A DNA stretch of 64,000 nt from Sinonovacula constricta (lineage: Eukaryota; Mollusca; Bivalvia; Cardiida; Solecurtidae), in the NCBI GenBank assembly GCA_007844125.1, contig CM017557.1, positions 57,240,857 through 57,304,856 on the forward strand. The letters are read 5' to 3'. Below, piece after piece: positions 31,096 to 41,092 of this stretch. The translations under genes were made by a program, and so were the position numbers. Below the pieces are notes generated by a model, which saw only the letters and a program-made list of their open reading frames with translations, did no database searches and had not been told where the DNA came from. Numbering within the stretch: the stretch's first letter is position 1; each line of letters starts with the position of its first letter.

Positions 31096-32334
31096 CCCGC
31101 TGCAAGATTTCGGTGACCGGCTGGCTCCGTTGGATTCGGCCACGGACGATATTGCAACTACCTCGCTCTCCACTGAATTACTTACTGGAACCGTTGATGA
31201 CTTTTACAACGAATTTGGTGAGGGTCAGCCTCCTGCGGGTCGGGACTACCAAACATTGACGATCGACATGCCGTGGTCAGCTCCGCCTGAGGGCCCACCC
31301 AGATATTAATCTGGTCAACAAAAGGACTGGAAGACCCCTAGCATTATCTACTATAGCAACAAGGGCAGGCGGTCGGGCCATTATCTGGGATAAACTCGGG
31401 TTCTCGGACTGGGGGCTCCGCGATAGGCCTCCTGCTCTACCAGCACAAACTGTCGCCCAAATACAGCGGACTGATAGAAAACTAGTCGAAGTAAGGCGCG
31501 CTTGTGCTGGCAGAAAAAATTGATGTGGCAAACTTCGACAGAGCAGCCTCCGCCCTTTCTGAAATGGAGGAGACCGCGTTGAAAACAATCGAAGCCCCAC
31601 CACTGAGTACATCGGGCTTGGAAGGTTCCAAGCTAATGATGCGGTTCCGGGATCTCAAAGGGCTCGACAAGGCCATGCAAACCCAACGAGGAGAACTTGT
31701 AAACAACCTAGCCAGACTCTCCGACATTGACAGGCATCTTAATCGAGAGAATGGAAAACTAGGAGAGACGGATGACCCCGAGATGAAGCGGCGTATCTCG
31801 GAGAGAATAAGAAACCTCGAGGATGAGCGGGCCGCACAGCTCGAGGCGGCTTCATCTAACCGAGAAACTCTCAGATCGCAGATCAGCCGGGTTCGGGAAA
31901 ACCTGCGGCGAATCTTGCAAGAAGACACCACGCTGGCTTAGCGGATCAAGACGCTCTTTCGAGAGCAAGGGATCACCGTCGTATCCATCCTCACAGCAAT
32001 TGGGATGACCATCAGCACGCTCGTCCTAGCACTAACCGGTGGCTCCGCCCCCTCTTCTCCCGACCCCCCGGCCCAACCAGGTAAGGGTGGCATTCGAGAG
32101 TGGGTTAAAAAACAGCTGCAAGCCCTTGGCGCTCTACTCGCAAAACTAGCGGAGAATGCCGCGGCTGCTATCCCTGGCATCATTGGCAGCTTGGTTTCAT
32201 GGCTGTTGTCGACTGCAGGCAAGGCAGTCGAATGGCTTGCCGAACACACTTGGGCTCTACTTCTCGCAATTGGGGGTCTGTTACTGGTTGCAGCCCAAGA
32301 GTGGCTAGCGAAACGCAATCCAAAGGGCAATTAG
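31079..32334 (+). pseudogene. Coiled-coil and membrane protein of the Polinton, about 415 codons
   Basis: The ATG at 31,079 begins MSDEGIPLQDFGDRLAPLDS. A frame change lies between 31,310 and 31,500. From 31,504 a single frame runs to 32,334 with just one stop (TAG at 31,939). This part has a long coiled coil (RISERIRNLEDERAAQLEAA), then FREQGITVVSILTAIGMTIS, a Gly/Pro-rich linker and several hydrophobic stretches (AIPGIIGSLVSWLL, WALLLAIGGLLLVAA). It ends KRNPKGN. The protein is recurrent in Polinton-type elements as I recall. Its role is unknown; a membrane-active virion protein is an inference from the hydrophobic C-terminal half. Confidence 0.65.
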
Positions 32335-32490
32335 CCCTACGGCAACTCCACCCACAACCAGTGACTTCTTTTCCTCGGAGTTTGCTCGCGCAGCCTCACC
32401 GCTGCCTGCTGGCGCAGCAGCTACCGCTTCACTGCTGCCAGGCGGTTTCGCTGCCGGAGGGTCCACGGTGATTTTGTCGTCATGAAAGCT
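32305..32490 (-). CDS. Small Ala/Pro-rich tail-anchored protein
   Basis: A clean frame just after the conserved 370-residue gene reads ITVDPPAAKPPGSSEAV, then SEEKKSLVVGGVAVGLIALW and a stop at 32,305. It ends in one hydrophobic segment. I find no ATG in this frame, so the start may be lost or lie in another frame (ATG near 32,483). It overlaps the 3' end of the coiled-coil gene by 30 bases on the other strand. Confidence 0.45.
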   Translation of the reverse strand, partial: SFHDDKITVDPPAAKPPGSSEAVAAAPAGSGEAARANSEEKKSLVVGGVAVGLIALWIAFR

Positions 32491-33599
32491 GCCATGTACC
32501 TGAGGCTACACCGATTGGAAGGTTGGCTGGAGCCATTATCATCCTGTTGTTGTAGCGAGCAATGCCGGGATAGATGTTTAGGAGCATGTCACTCGGAGCC
32601 ATGTACAATCCTGTTCCGAAGACCACGTTGAGCTCGCTCCTGGAGTACTGCAGAACGCTTTGGTAACGGGTGATAGCAGCCTGGATGTCGACCGGAGCGT
32701 TGATCGCATCCTCCACTAGAGCTAGGAACTGCTTTTGCGCCTCGAAGCCGCCTGCGATCTGGGACTTGGTTTGGGCCTGGGCCCCGAGCAGAGCCCACAC
32801 GTAGGTCCGGATCGAGTCGTTGATGCGCTCCATGCCGGCCTGAGTGAAGCCTTTCGAGACATCTAGTACGAACGTGCTCCAAGAGATATCAACTCCTGGA
32901 TCTTGCTCGATGAACTCAATGTGGGCCTTTTTCGGCGGCCGCCAGTCGCAAGACAGAACCCCGTAATGACGACCTCCAGAGACCTCCGACCCAAACGTCA
33001 TGTGCTCGGGGTCTAGGCTTCCGGAGTTCTGGGTGGCGACGTGTTTTTCCTCGCTATCGTGTCGGAAGTCTGTCTGGGTCCACGCAACGTGCCCTATGGT
33101 GTGGACATCCCCCAGGCCGCGGCTGTTGGGGTACTTTTTTGGCTCCAGTCTGTCTGGGGGTCGACCCCGAATTCCTGGCAAAGCCGTTCATACGCTTTCC
33201 TGTCATAAGTATTGTTCACGGGATCTCAGGACGAATTCTAGGGGAGTGCGCATTTCAAATACGTTAGAATGCGAGGGGTGGTGTAGTAGACATGGAAGAG
33301 GTAGACAGACTGAATGAGGGGGTGGCACGCACCTCTGGTCCGTTCAGGTGGTCGTTGAATGAGACCCCGCAGACTGCCGTTGCGAACCACACAAGTTCAG
33401 CTGGTTCTGCCAGAACTTCATCGGGCTATTGGTCCAATCTTGTGATCTTGGGCAGTCGGTATTGTTGCCAGATATCGGTCAGGCTGGCGGAGAAGGTCTT
33501 GTTGGGGCCTGCCATGATCTTTAGGATGGCCAAGTTAAGGTTCCGTGGATATCCCCTGGCCTTATACTTTACACCGCTTTTGAAGGTAAAGGCCTCCAT
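32480..33599 (-). pseudogene. Conserved Polinton protein of about 370 residues, unknown role, decayed
   Basis: The ATG at 33,599 opens 57 clean codons (MEAFTFKSGVKYKARGYPRN, PKITRLDQ) to a TAG at 33,428. It continues with CGVSFNDHLNGPEV, a degraded stretch, then RKAYERLCQEFGVDPQTDW and a frameshift near 33,130. The last 230 codons are open: GLGDVHTIGHVAWTQ, GMERINDSIRTYVWALLGAQ, NVVFGTGLYMAPSDMLLNIY and the end GTWQLS. I know this pattern as a recurrent Polinton-associated protein but not its job. It may be structural. Its start codon overlaps that of the penton-like gene on the other strand. Confidence 0.65.
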
Positions 33600-34275
33600 G
33601 AAGATTGTGCAAGATGTTCAAACGATCGCCGATATCACTTCAGGCCCGATCTGTCTTCAACAGCCCATCGACAACAGGGACTGGAGTTTGAAGATCGGTC
33701 TGCGGTCGATCACATACACGGTTGGCTGGTACAACATTACGAACGACGAGTATGTAACCTCATCCGGCAAATATATCCTTCCTGGCCTTTGGTCTTTGGA
33801 GCAACTGCAAGGTTACCTCATTGCTATGAAGAGCGGCATAACACCTAATATGACCACCGGAATACTCACTCTTGAGGCCCATGGTTCGACAAGGTTTGAT
33901 GGTATTCGAGTCTCTAAAGGTCTGCAGGAGCTTCTAGGCTTCGAACGTTACCGCCAGTCCTTCCTTCCAGGGATCAGCACACCAGGGGATGCTCCTATAA
34001 ATTTTAGTCCGCACAGGTTGTTGTTTATCCACCTAAAAGAGACGAACAACGCCAAGAACTCGTTGAACGGGGCACCCAGTAGTCTGATCGCTGTTGTCGC
34101 TGTCGGTGGCTGCTCGTACGGGGGGGAGATCAAATCATCCGAATTACCTAATCCAGAGTTCAAGCTCCTGAGACAGGGGACAATCTCTAAGCTCACAATC
34201 TCTGTTAGAGACGAACGTGGTAACAGAATAGACAACCACGGTTTGCCAGTGAGTGTCGTCCTTGAGGTAAAATGA
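33598..34275 (+). CDS. Penton-like minor capsid protein candidate
   Basis: The frame is intact, 225 codons from the ATG at 33,598 (MKIVQDVQTIADITSG). It is rich in short beta-type segments, with YTVGWYNITNDE, GILTLEAHG and the ending KLTISVRDERGNRIDNHGLP followed by VSVVLEVK. The size and all-beta look fit a single-jelly-roll penton protein, which Polintons are known to carry. This is inference from size and position, as no single motif proves it. Reading upstream of 33,598 is antisense to the neighbouring minus-strand gene, so I reject longer starts. The stop overlaps the next start as ATGA (34,272-34,275), suggesting coupled translation with the fibre-like gene. Confidence 0.6.
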   Translation: MKIVQDVQTIADITSGPICLQQPIDNRDWSLKIGLRSITYTVGWYNITNDEYVTSSGKYILPGLWSLEQLQGYLIAMKSGITPNMTTGILTLEAHGSTRFDGIRVSKGLQELLGFERYRQSFLPGISTPGDAPINFSPHRLLFIHLKETNNAKNSLNGAPSSLIAVVAVGGCSYGGEIKSSELPNPEFKLLRQGTISKLTISVRDERGNRIDNHGLPVSVVLEVK

Positions 34276-35037
34276 GTATCTTTGGTGGGCGTGGTGGGTG
34301 GTGGAACCCATTGCTGACTACGCTACTCGGGCTTACGTCGATGCAGTTGCTTCGCTACAGAGTGCGCCTGATCTGACCCACTTCATAAAAAAGGATCAGA
34401 ATGGTGATGTAGACCTAATGGGGGTCGGATTATGAATCTCGGCGACATCGAATTACGGATGCGGCTTCGGTGAGAATGGTCGAGCAAGGATGGAAGTTAT
34501 TAAAGGGGGAAGTCCTCATGAAAAACGGATGACACGGCTATGGAAGGTCACATTAATCTTAACAATCACCGGATACTGAATTTGGATCTTCCAGTTCATT
34601 CGAACGATGCTGCCAACAAACACTACGTTGACTGGCAAATTCCCAAGCCAATAATTACCATTATAGCAGAGGAGCGAGGGCCCTTGGGAGGCGGCGAATT
34701 TCAATGGTCGTTCGGGTCAAACTCGGATGGTAATAGCCATAGTAAAGTGGGCTACGTCATGATGAAAAAAGGAAAGATACTGGCTATGTCTTTGTCTGCG
34801 GCTCAACGTAATGGAAACTCAGAAGAGAGGGTGATCGTTGGCGTAACAGTTGGCGGAGATTATCAAGACGGTTATGATATAACTGAGAAACCAGGCTATT
34901 ATTCCGATGAGCGAACTTTCGAACGGCCACAAGAAGTTGAAAAGGGTGATATTATCAACTTTCAGACACGGGAATCAACTCGGACCAGTGCTTCGGGAGT
35001 GGTTGCTCTGCATACAAGAAATACAAGAGGGCATTGA
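34272..35037 (+). pseudogene. Fibre-like (spike shaft) protein, N-terminal part broken
   Basis: The ATG at 34,272 is followed by a frameshift. RAYVDAVASLQ and then IKKDQNGDVDLMG appear near 34,330-34,420, and the frame changes again before DAASVRMVEQGW. From 34,540 the frame is clean: MEGHINLNNHRILNLDLP, SNDAANKHYVD, then a globular beta-rich end (EERVIVGVTVGG, VVALHTRNTRGH). The pattern G-x-I-x-L-x-N-x-x-I, then DAA and YVD, is a shaft repeat known from phage tail fibres and similar spikes. It would be the host-contact spike of the particle. At least two frame breaks inactivate this copy. Confidence 0.65.
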
Positions 35038-35493
35038 ATTCCGTATATAGCACCGATGCTGCTTTGGCGACCGTTGGCGCTGGGCTTGGAATCGGAGGTG
35101 TATTTCTCATTTCGATAGTCGTAGCCCTTCCGATCGCTGTAGGGCTCGCGATTTGGTCTCTTGGTTGCGCGGGTCTCTATTATTGGCAAGGTGGCTGGGA
35201 GGCGGCTATCCCATAAACTCGTTAAGCATCGGCGCATCGAGGCGATGGCCCGAGCAAAGCTGAATACTATCTCCGACATCGTGAGCACAGCCCTAGCAGA
35301 CGGGAATATTTCCGACGTCGAGTACAGGCTTGTTGTAGATGAGCTCCAGAAATTCGAAGACCTGAAACGGGAGGTCCGTGCCGAAAAGGCACCTCAGGAG
35401 AACATGGAGAAGCTTCGAAAAGCATTCCTAGAAGAAAGTCGCAAAGAAGCGCTAGCGGAGCTTTCCAAAAAGTTGAATACTCCATCTCTCTAA
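35034..35493 (+). pseudogene. Membrane plus coiled-coil protein of the Polinton, frameshifted
   Basis: It starts at or near the end of the fibre-like gene. The first part is hydrophobic (GGVFLISIVVALPIAVGLAI), and after a frame change near 35,180 the reading RRLSHKLVKHRRIEAMARAK continues. A helical tail follows (NTISDIVSTALADGNISDVE, KREVRAEKAPQENMEKL) to 35,493. About 150 codons. No ATG is visible at the expected start. I recall the same order, hydrophobic hairpin then KHxxI...KLNTI helix, as frequent in Polinton-type elements. Role unknown. Confidence 0.6.
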
Positions 35494-35617
35494 ACTGTTT
35501 ATTTCATAGTCAGAACGACAACCTTCCAGCATACAGCGAATAGGCCGCGTGGCGATTCGGTTTAAGCGGGAAAGAAGTTACGTCGTTACAGAACCTTTTA
35601 AGCCCCGGCTCTACTTT

Positions 35618-36302
35618 TTAGGCTGCTGGGCTAACTGTCACTTCATATTGTTCTTCTTCTTCTTCTGGGATGTCAACAACATATAGATGATCGAATTCCT
35701 CCTCAAGCTCTTCTTCTTCTTCGTCTTCTTCTTCTTCTTCTCTATCTTCATCATCATCATCATCATCATCATTATCATAATCACCATCTCATCCTAGTAT
35801 GAAATAATTGATAAAACGATCAACATCATCATCATCCAACACTTCGTTAGGTTTTTCATAACGATAACACGTCGGGGCCAATACCTAATAGACGGAAGCC
35901 TTTCAGCCAGTCTACGGGCCCTTCAAGCGCCTCCTCCCCTGATTGTTCCCCCGGTTGATGCAGTGAGATCGGGCTCAACTGCCATCCGGTTACACAGTTC
36001 AGCCACCAGTGATTCCACTCTCCGGTATCTTCCATCATTTCTACTTCATACATGACGTAACTTAACAGTTTTTGGTAGTCGTCAAGCTCATCTAAGGTCA
36101 TAAGTACTGATTTGCCTGTGGCCTGGTGCACTGCCTCCCTTACTTCATGGAGCTCCGCGTCTTCAGGGACGACGTAGTAAATTTTCTCTTTCGCATCCAT
36201 TTCATCTAAGGTAGGGGTTGGATACCAGGCGTGGTATTGATAGAGTGTCCCGTCATTAGACGCCCGAGCCATAGCGCCAGTCTCCGTCTCGATGGTTACC
36301 AT
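35618..36302 (-). pseudogene. Acidic-tail protein next to the right terminal repeat
   Basis: The ATG at 36,302 (MVTIETETGAMARA) opens 148 codons to 35,856, including TLDEMDAKEKIYYVVPEDAE and EDTGEWNHWWLNCVTGW. A frame change near 35,860 and one stop lead into a strongly acidic tail: eight Asp with Glu (DDDDDDDEDREEEEEDEEEE), then FDHLYVVDIPEEEEE, ending TVSPAA at 35,618. The tail is encoded by GAT/GAA runs that look like a microsatellite, but the frame and the ordinary protein text around it suggest it is coding. Function unknown. Confidence 0.5.
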
Positions 36303-36411
36303 GTTTACTCTGGTTTGAGATCGCTTGTACTCTGTGGGTATTCGTTATGAAAACCCAATCTCTAAATGGGTGGTTGTCTTTTAGCGTCCCTCTGGACCGG
36401 CGAGGGTGGTG

Positions 36412-36489
36412 GGCAGCAGGAGGAGGAGTGACCGGACTTTTTTTGGTTGGTTTAGGGGGTTAAAAGATCCGACGAAGAGCATGTTCACT
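36412..36489 (-). repeat. Right terminal inverted repeat of the Polinton
   Basis: It runs from GGCAGCAGGAGGAGGAGTGA to GACGAAGAGCATGTTCACT. Read inward from the outer edge it starts AGTGAACATG; AG starts are usual for Polintons. I found no matching 6-bp target duplication. Confidence 0.85.
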
Positions 36490-36524
36490 GTAGGAACATA
36501 AATAGCGACTATGTCTGTCTACCA

Positions 36525-37090
36525 TGAATAGGAGGTGTAAATGCACCCGCAGTGTCGGATTACGGTACACTGAAACTGACAGTGACCAAGGGCTTTATGT
36601 AACTGTACAACCCTACAGATTTAACGACCTATAGAATACTCCATACTTAATTGCGCATTGTGATTAAATAGTAATTCAGATAACCAAAGTCTCAGCGAAT
36701 GAAATGTTTGGCTTATCAAGCACTACAGACTGGCGAAGTTTGAGCGATAAATTCCAAAAACTGGCATAGTTACATTGCTTTGATTATTGGTGAAATGCTA
36801 ACACAAGAGCGACTTTGTTCAGCAGGAACAGGGGGTGTAATTGTGCAGGTGGCTTGCTGTACTGCAGCTCCACTGACACCGCCAATGTCAGAAGGCTGTA
36901 TGTAGTTCTACAGCCATATAGGTTTAACGACTTATAGCATACTCGCCACTAAATTGCGGAGTGTGGCTAAACGGTGAGTCCGATCCCCATAGTACCAGTG
37001 AATAAAATGTTTAGCTTATCAGGGACTACAAATTAAACTGGTGAAGTTTCAGCGATACATTTCTAAAACTGACAGAGTTATGAGAGTTTG
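36525..37090 (+). repeat. Two diverged tandem units of about 297 bases
   Basis: 36,525-36,800 and 36,822-37,090 share GGTGTAA, TGTATGTA-like text, GTTTAACGACTTATAG-like text, ATTGCG, AATGAAATGTTTGGCTTATC / AATAAAATGTTTAGCTTATC and GAAGTTTCAGCGATA-like text in the same order. No open frame is shared. They lie just outside the right end of the Polinton. Confidence 0.6.
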
Positions 37091-37685
37091 AAAATTGGTA
37101 ACATATGATTTTCTCTGCCGAGAATCTGCAACAGTCAACTTTGAGAAGATGCAGCTCAGGATTGTACAGACTTATCAATTTAGTTTTTTGCTACAGTAAA
37201 CTACGTCAGTCAAATTTTCATCTTTCTAGCTAGACTCTTTGCAAATGATGTATTTTTTGTGCTTTGTTGTTAACAATTAAAATTCATATGATATGTAATG
37301 TATAATTGTATATGCATATTATTTTTAAATTCAGTGCCTGACATTGTATCTGTTTTATTTTTGCACTGTCCCTTATAGAATAATGGTGCTTACATTTTTA
37401 TATAACGTGACATGTTGTGAGACTTGACTACCAGTTTATTTGATATGTATGTTTTATCAGTGTTCAGTTAACTCTTATCATACTATGATCTTTAAATAAG
37501 AATTATCATTTGTTAACACCTAAATCCGTTCAACTGCTACCGATGTTGACTGAAAAACAGGGTTACTTTATGATTTTATTCGACTATAAGATTTGCTAAT
37601 GTATTTTAGTCATTGATTGCTGAAAAACTAGTTTAAATCAATGGCTATTGATATAGCCATGCTAAATGTTTTATTTTTATGTTGC

Positions 37686-37795
37686 CAGGGCACCTCATGT
37701 ATGCCCCTGTGCTATAATGATAGAAATGTCGCTGCACAGTATCGTCAAAATGCCGGCAAATCCCATCCCATCCCAATGAATCCCATCCAGATAAT
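37686..37795 (+). mobile_element. 3' fragment of the SINE family seen at 45,255-45,541
   Basis: The text GGCACCTCATGTATGCCCCT through AATCCCATCCCATCCCAATG is a diverged reverse complement of the 45,255-45,350 part of the copy-B SINE. The head is missing. Confidence 0.65.
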
Positions 37796-38640
37796 TATTC
37801 GTGGAGGACGACCCCAGACTTTTTGTCTGGGTAGTACCACCGGCACACCACAGGTTAGCTGGTCACATAGAGGGACCAGCACTTAAAGATAAGACTTGCT
37901 TAAAATGTAAGTTAAAACACTTGATCAGACAGTTCAAGCTGAAACAAATGCAGCAATCACTGCAGAACAGAAAACTACAGCTTGGAACTAGTTGGTCTTT
38001 GATTACACTCTATGTATAATTCAGATAGATTTAATGAATCATAATGTGCTTTGAGTTAACTGGGTTTTTTTTCACTTGATTTCTGGAAACTATTTAAATT
38101 GTCCAACTTGGATCTGTGTGTGTATCTTACTTCCTAACAAGTGTTTGAAAGTGATCGGCATAATAGAAAGAGAATAAAATATGTGTTTATGACCAATTTA
38201 ATAACTTTTTGCAGAAGTTATTTCATGTATTTTTTAAAGTGGGACATGGTCCGCCGACCCGCACAATCCACATTTAATAGGTATTCAAATCATTGTGTCA
38301 CCATTCAGCCACAAAGGTCTGATAAATTACTTGGTATGAGCACAAAAGTTTTCCCATGCACACACAGTTCAAAGATATATGAAGTTGCAGAGATAAATTA
38401 AGTCCAAATTGTTTAAAGCGTTGCGATGGTTTTGATTTGCCTATCCTCCTCAAGCCAACACAATATTTCGAAAGACAGCATGTTCGCAAATAATCTAGTG
38501 ATTAGAAGTCATTTATTTTGTTCCTTTATGTCATAGCTTCCCACACAAGGTATGTCTATGATTGCTGTATTAATGTTAAAGAAAGTTGTTTTTTTATTTT
38601 AAATAATTAAATTATACAATATTTACTATCAGTCATACAC

Positions 38641-38790
38641 CGGACCTGGTAGAGTGTCTGCACCAGGAACGGGAAACCCCCGGGTTCGATCCCAGGCCGT
38701 AACATACCAATGTTGTTAAATATGGAAGCAGTATAACGCCCTCGCTAACACTCAAGCAAATATTAGGGTAGTTCCACGACTGGTTCCATC
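38641..38790 (+). mobile_element. tRNA-derived SINE, 5' part
   Basis: The head CCCCGGGTTCGATCCCAGG and the body ACGCCCTCGCTAACACTCAA ... GGTAGTTCCACGACTGGTT match the first half of the SINE at 15,717-16,030. The second half is absent. Confidence 0.7.
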
Positions 38791-39249
38791 AGCAATTAGA
38801 TTTATATGCTAAGATCAGAATGTTTGAAACCAGCTGAGGAGACATTTTTGTGTTTTTTGTTTTAAGATATATAATTTTTACCATCAAAACTAGAAAAAAA
38901 ATGATTCCCTTATATTAAATGATTTATTGAATGGCTGTTTGTCCTTAGTTATTTAAATTAAAATGAATAAATAAATAATGAGAATAAATAAATAATGAGC
39001 ATCAACACTCATAAAGGCTTTTAAAAGATGTCAAATCCCAAGAGGATTCTGATTGGTTACTAAAATGTTTGCATTATCCTGTGACCTGCAATATACTTGC
39101 ATAATTTCTCTAAATGATGATGCACTACGTACACATCACTACCAAGTAAAGATATGCCACATGTTCTTTACTACCCAGTTGTCTAATAGGAAACTCCAAT
39201 CCAGCTATATACATCAGTACCTGTATTTATCTGTATTTATTCCCACTTA

Positions 39250-39743
39250 AAGGTGATATACGACAGTTTGGACCGAATATTTGTCTCAAATGACCAAAAA
39301 AAGTCTTTGTTACTTGAAAATGTCCTGCAAAATGTTGTTCATTGATGCCCTAGATCTGTGTGGACAGTGAAGCACCAGTCCCCACTCGTCATTGCGAACA
39401 AGTATTTCCTACCTGAGCCATTCTGCAGAGATGGCTATTTTTAAACTAGGAAAACCACGTGACAGCTTACTTTTGAGATCGCGTTATATCGTCATCCGGG
39501 AAGTCCGCTCTGATGCCGGTATCTATTTTTAGAAGAGAGCATTATCGTGCTTGTTTAAAGATTTGGAAAGAATGAACTTTTGGAATGATGTTTTCGCAAT
39601 GTGAACTGTCTAACGATATAGGTAGCGTTCAAAATCTTCTTTACTTAGGCTAAAGTATGTGTTCATGCAGAAATTTTGCACAGATTCTCAGCAACCATAG
39701 AAATATCTTGTTACATGCATATGATAAGGGATACCACCTTTAT
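39250..39743 (+). mobile_element. GGTGGTAT-family MITE (copy B)
   Basis: It starts AGGTGATATACGACAGTTTG and ends GGATACCACCTTTA, so the termini are imperfect inverted repeats. The interior shares CACGTGACAGCTTACTTTTG and GATCGCGTTATATCGTCATC with the other members. TTAA or TTTA occurs at both edges, but palindromic ends make the target-site duplication uncertain. Confidence 0.75.
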
Positions 39744-39909
39744 AGCAAAAGGATTTGTATAAGTTAAACGTTTACGATAACTCCCAAATAGATTTTTAAT
39801 ATGGCTGACTGCAGAGGCTAAAATGAAAGTATGATTTTTTTCTTACTGCTTATGACGGAGAATGAAAATGTTATAAATGATCTATATAGTATAATTTTAA
39901 CATTCATAT

Positions 39910-40221
39910 GCATTCGGTAGAGCATCGGCTCCGGGCCCTGGGTTCGATTGCGCGTCAGGACTTACATGTACCAAAGTCGTTAAAAATGGTATGGTATGAA
40001 CTCCCTTGCTAACGCTCAAGCAAATATAAGGGTAGTTCCACGACTGGTTGACTGGTGTCGGGATTATGTAACTGGGTGTGGTTTCTGCCACATATGGTAT
40101 ATGCCAGGTGTTCATGGCATGTTATACACAGTAAAGGCAACACTATATCTGCTTCAAGTGGACACCGTCTCCAGATAACTGAAATACTGTTGGTGGGACG
40201 ATAAACCCAATAAACAAACAA
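39910..40221 (+). mobile_element. tRNA-derived SINE (copy B)
   Basis: This is the copy-B equivalent of the SINE at 431-742, nearly identical, and it ends in the same AAACAAACAAAC-type tail. Confidence 0.75.
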
Positions 40222-40758
40222 ACTTTCATTATTTATTTATTTCTTAAAGTTTGAATGATGACAAAGAAAAGACTAAAAAGCGTAGTGCATCAGTTTAATT
40301 GAAACAAATGTCAGTCGTTGTGTAGCGATCGTGACAAATTATTTCCACAAAAAGTCTTATTTACTGCATTTTTTTTCAACAATTAATTCAAAACAGATTA
40401 AGAAATAAATTAGTCAAACATATTTTTTCATAGGCGATTTAGACCAACTTCCTTTGAGAAAACGTGAAAATTTAAGAATTTGGATATAATGATTTAAGTA
40501 TTGTAAACACAATCGAAAACGATTTAAACTACGTTGTGTAGTGAAGATTGAAAAACGAGTAAAAAGTAATATATTTGGAAATACATGTCCTTTTAAACAA
40601 TTTATTTATTTATAACTAATTTTAAAAACATGTTGATTAACTGAATCATAAAATCGTTTAATAGAGTTTAGCATCAAATTATTTATAATAAACTAATTTA
40701 CTATTTTGTCAACTCGTTTATAACACTTTGCTGTTGTTCTTTTCGTAGTGTAAACTTC

Positions 40759-41092
40759 GATTTGGAATACCTCGGATAATTCACGAATCATCTCTTGAAT
40801 GTGAGCAGTTGAAAGTCCGCGAAAGTATAAATGTTTAAAATGCAGTCCATATAGGCAGAAGAGGCACCGCTCTCCAGAGCGGCACCAATGAGTACTGCAG
40901 TGCATTAAAATTGGAAAAGGAACAGGACAAAGGTAGTCACTAGTCAGTCGGTTCCAAAAGTTACAACAAAACTGTGATAAGACATAAAACAAAACAGAGC
41001 AAACCCAACAGTTACCTTGTAAGACCCATCGCAGCAGGTATATTGCAGAGTGGGGCGTATCGAAGACGGAATTACCCGAGGAGTTCCGATTA
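40759..41092 (+). mobile_element. Derivative MITE, copy B equivalent
   Basis: Same structure as 1,281-1,614: family-type termini around an unrelated interior. Confidence 0.55.

Larger units (their letters stand above)
22155..36489. mobile_element. Decayed Polinton/Maverick (adintovirus-like) element, about 14.3 kb
   Basis: The ends are inverted repeats of about 75-80 bases. Inside are the hallmark genes: protein-primed-type family B polymerase, retrovirus-type integrase, packaging ATPase and double-jelly-roll capsid protein, plus a dozen accessory genes packed with little spacing on both strands. The element is plainly GC-richer than the AT-rich surroundings. Most genes carry stops or frameshifts, so it should not be able to replicate or move by itself. 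I recognise no adenovirus-type cysteine protease. The sister 19-kb duplication does not contain it, since it sits in the spacer. Confidence 0.92.
37091..39249. other. Spacer between Polinton and copy B
   Basis: AT-rich, with two SINE pieces (listed separately) and no gene. Confidence 0.5.

Noticed and set aside
31482..31931. Open frame of 149 codons on the minus strand
   Set aside because: Ser/Arg-rich antisense shadow of the coiled-coil gene; the plus-strand reading has coherent coiled-coil periodicity.
33292..33597. N-terminal extension of the penton-like frame
   Set aside because: This part is antisense to the clean start of the 370-residue gene and has no protein-like features.
35640..35790. 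CTT/ATC run as a plain microsatellite
   Set aside because: Kept as coding because the frame continues into ordinary protein text on both sides and ends at a natural stop, though slippage probably shaped it.
22155..36489. Reading the termini as long terminal repeats of a retroelement
   Set aside because: The termini are inverted, not direct, and the gene set is polymerase B, capsid and packaging ATPase with no reverse transcriptase.
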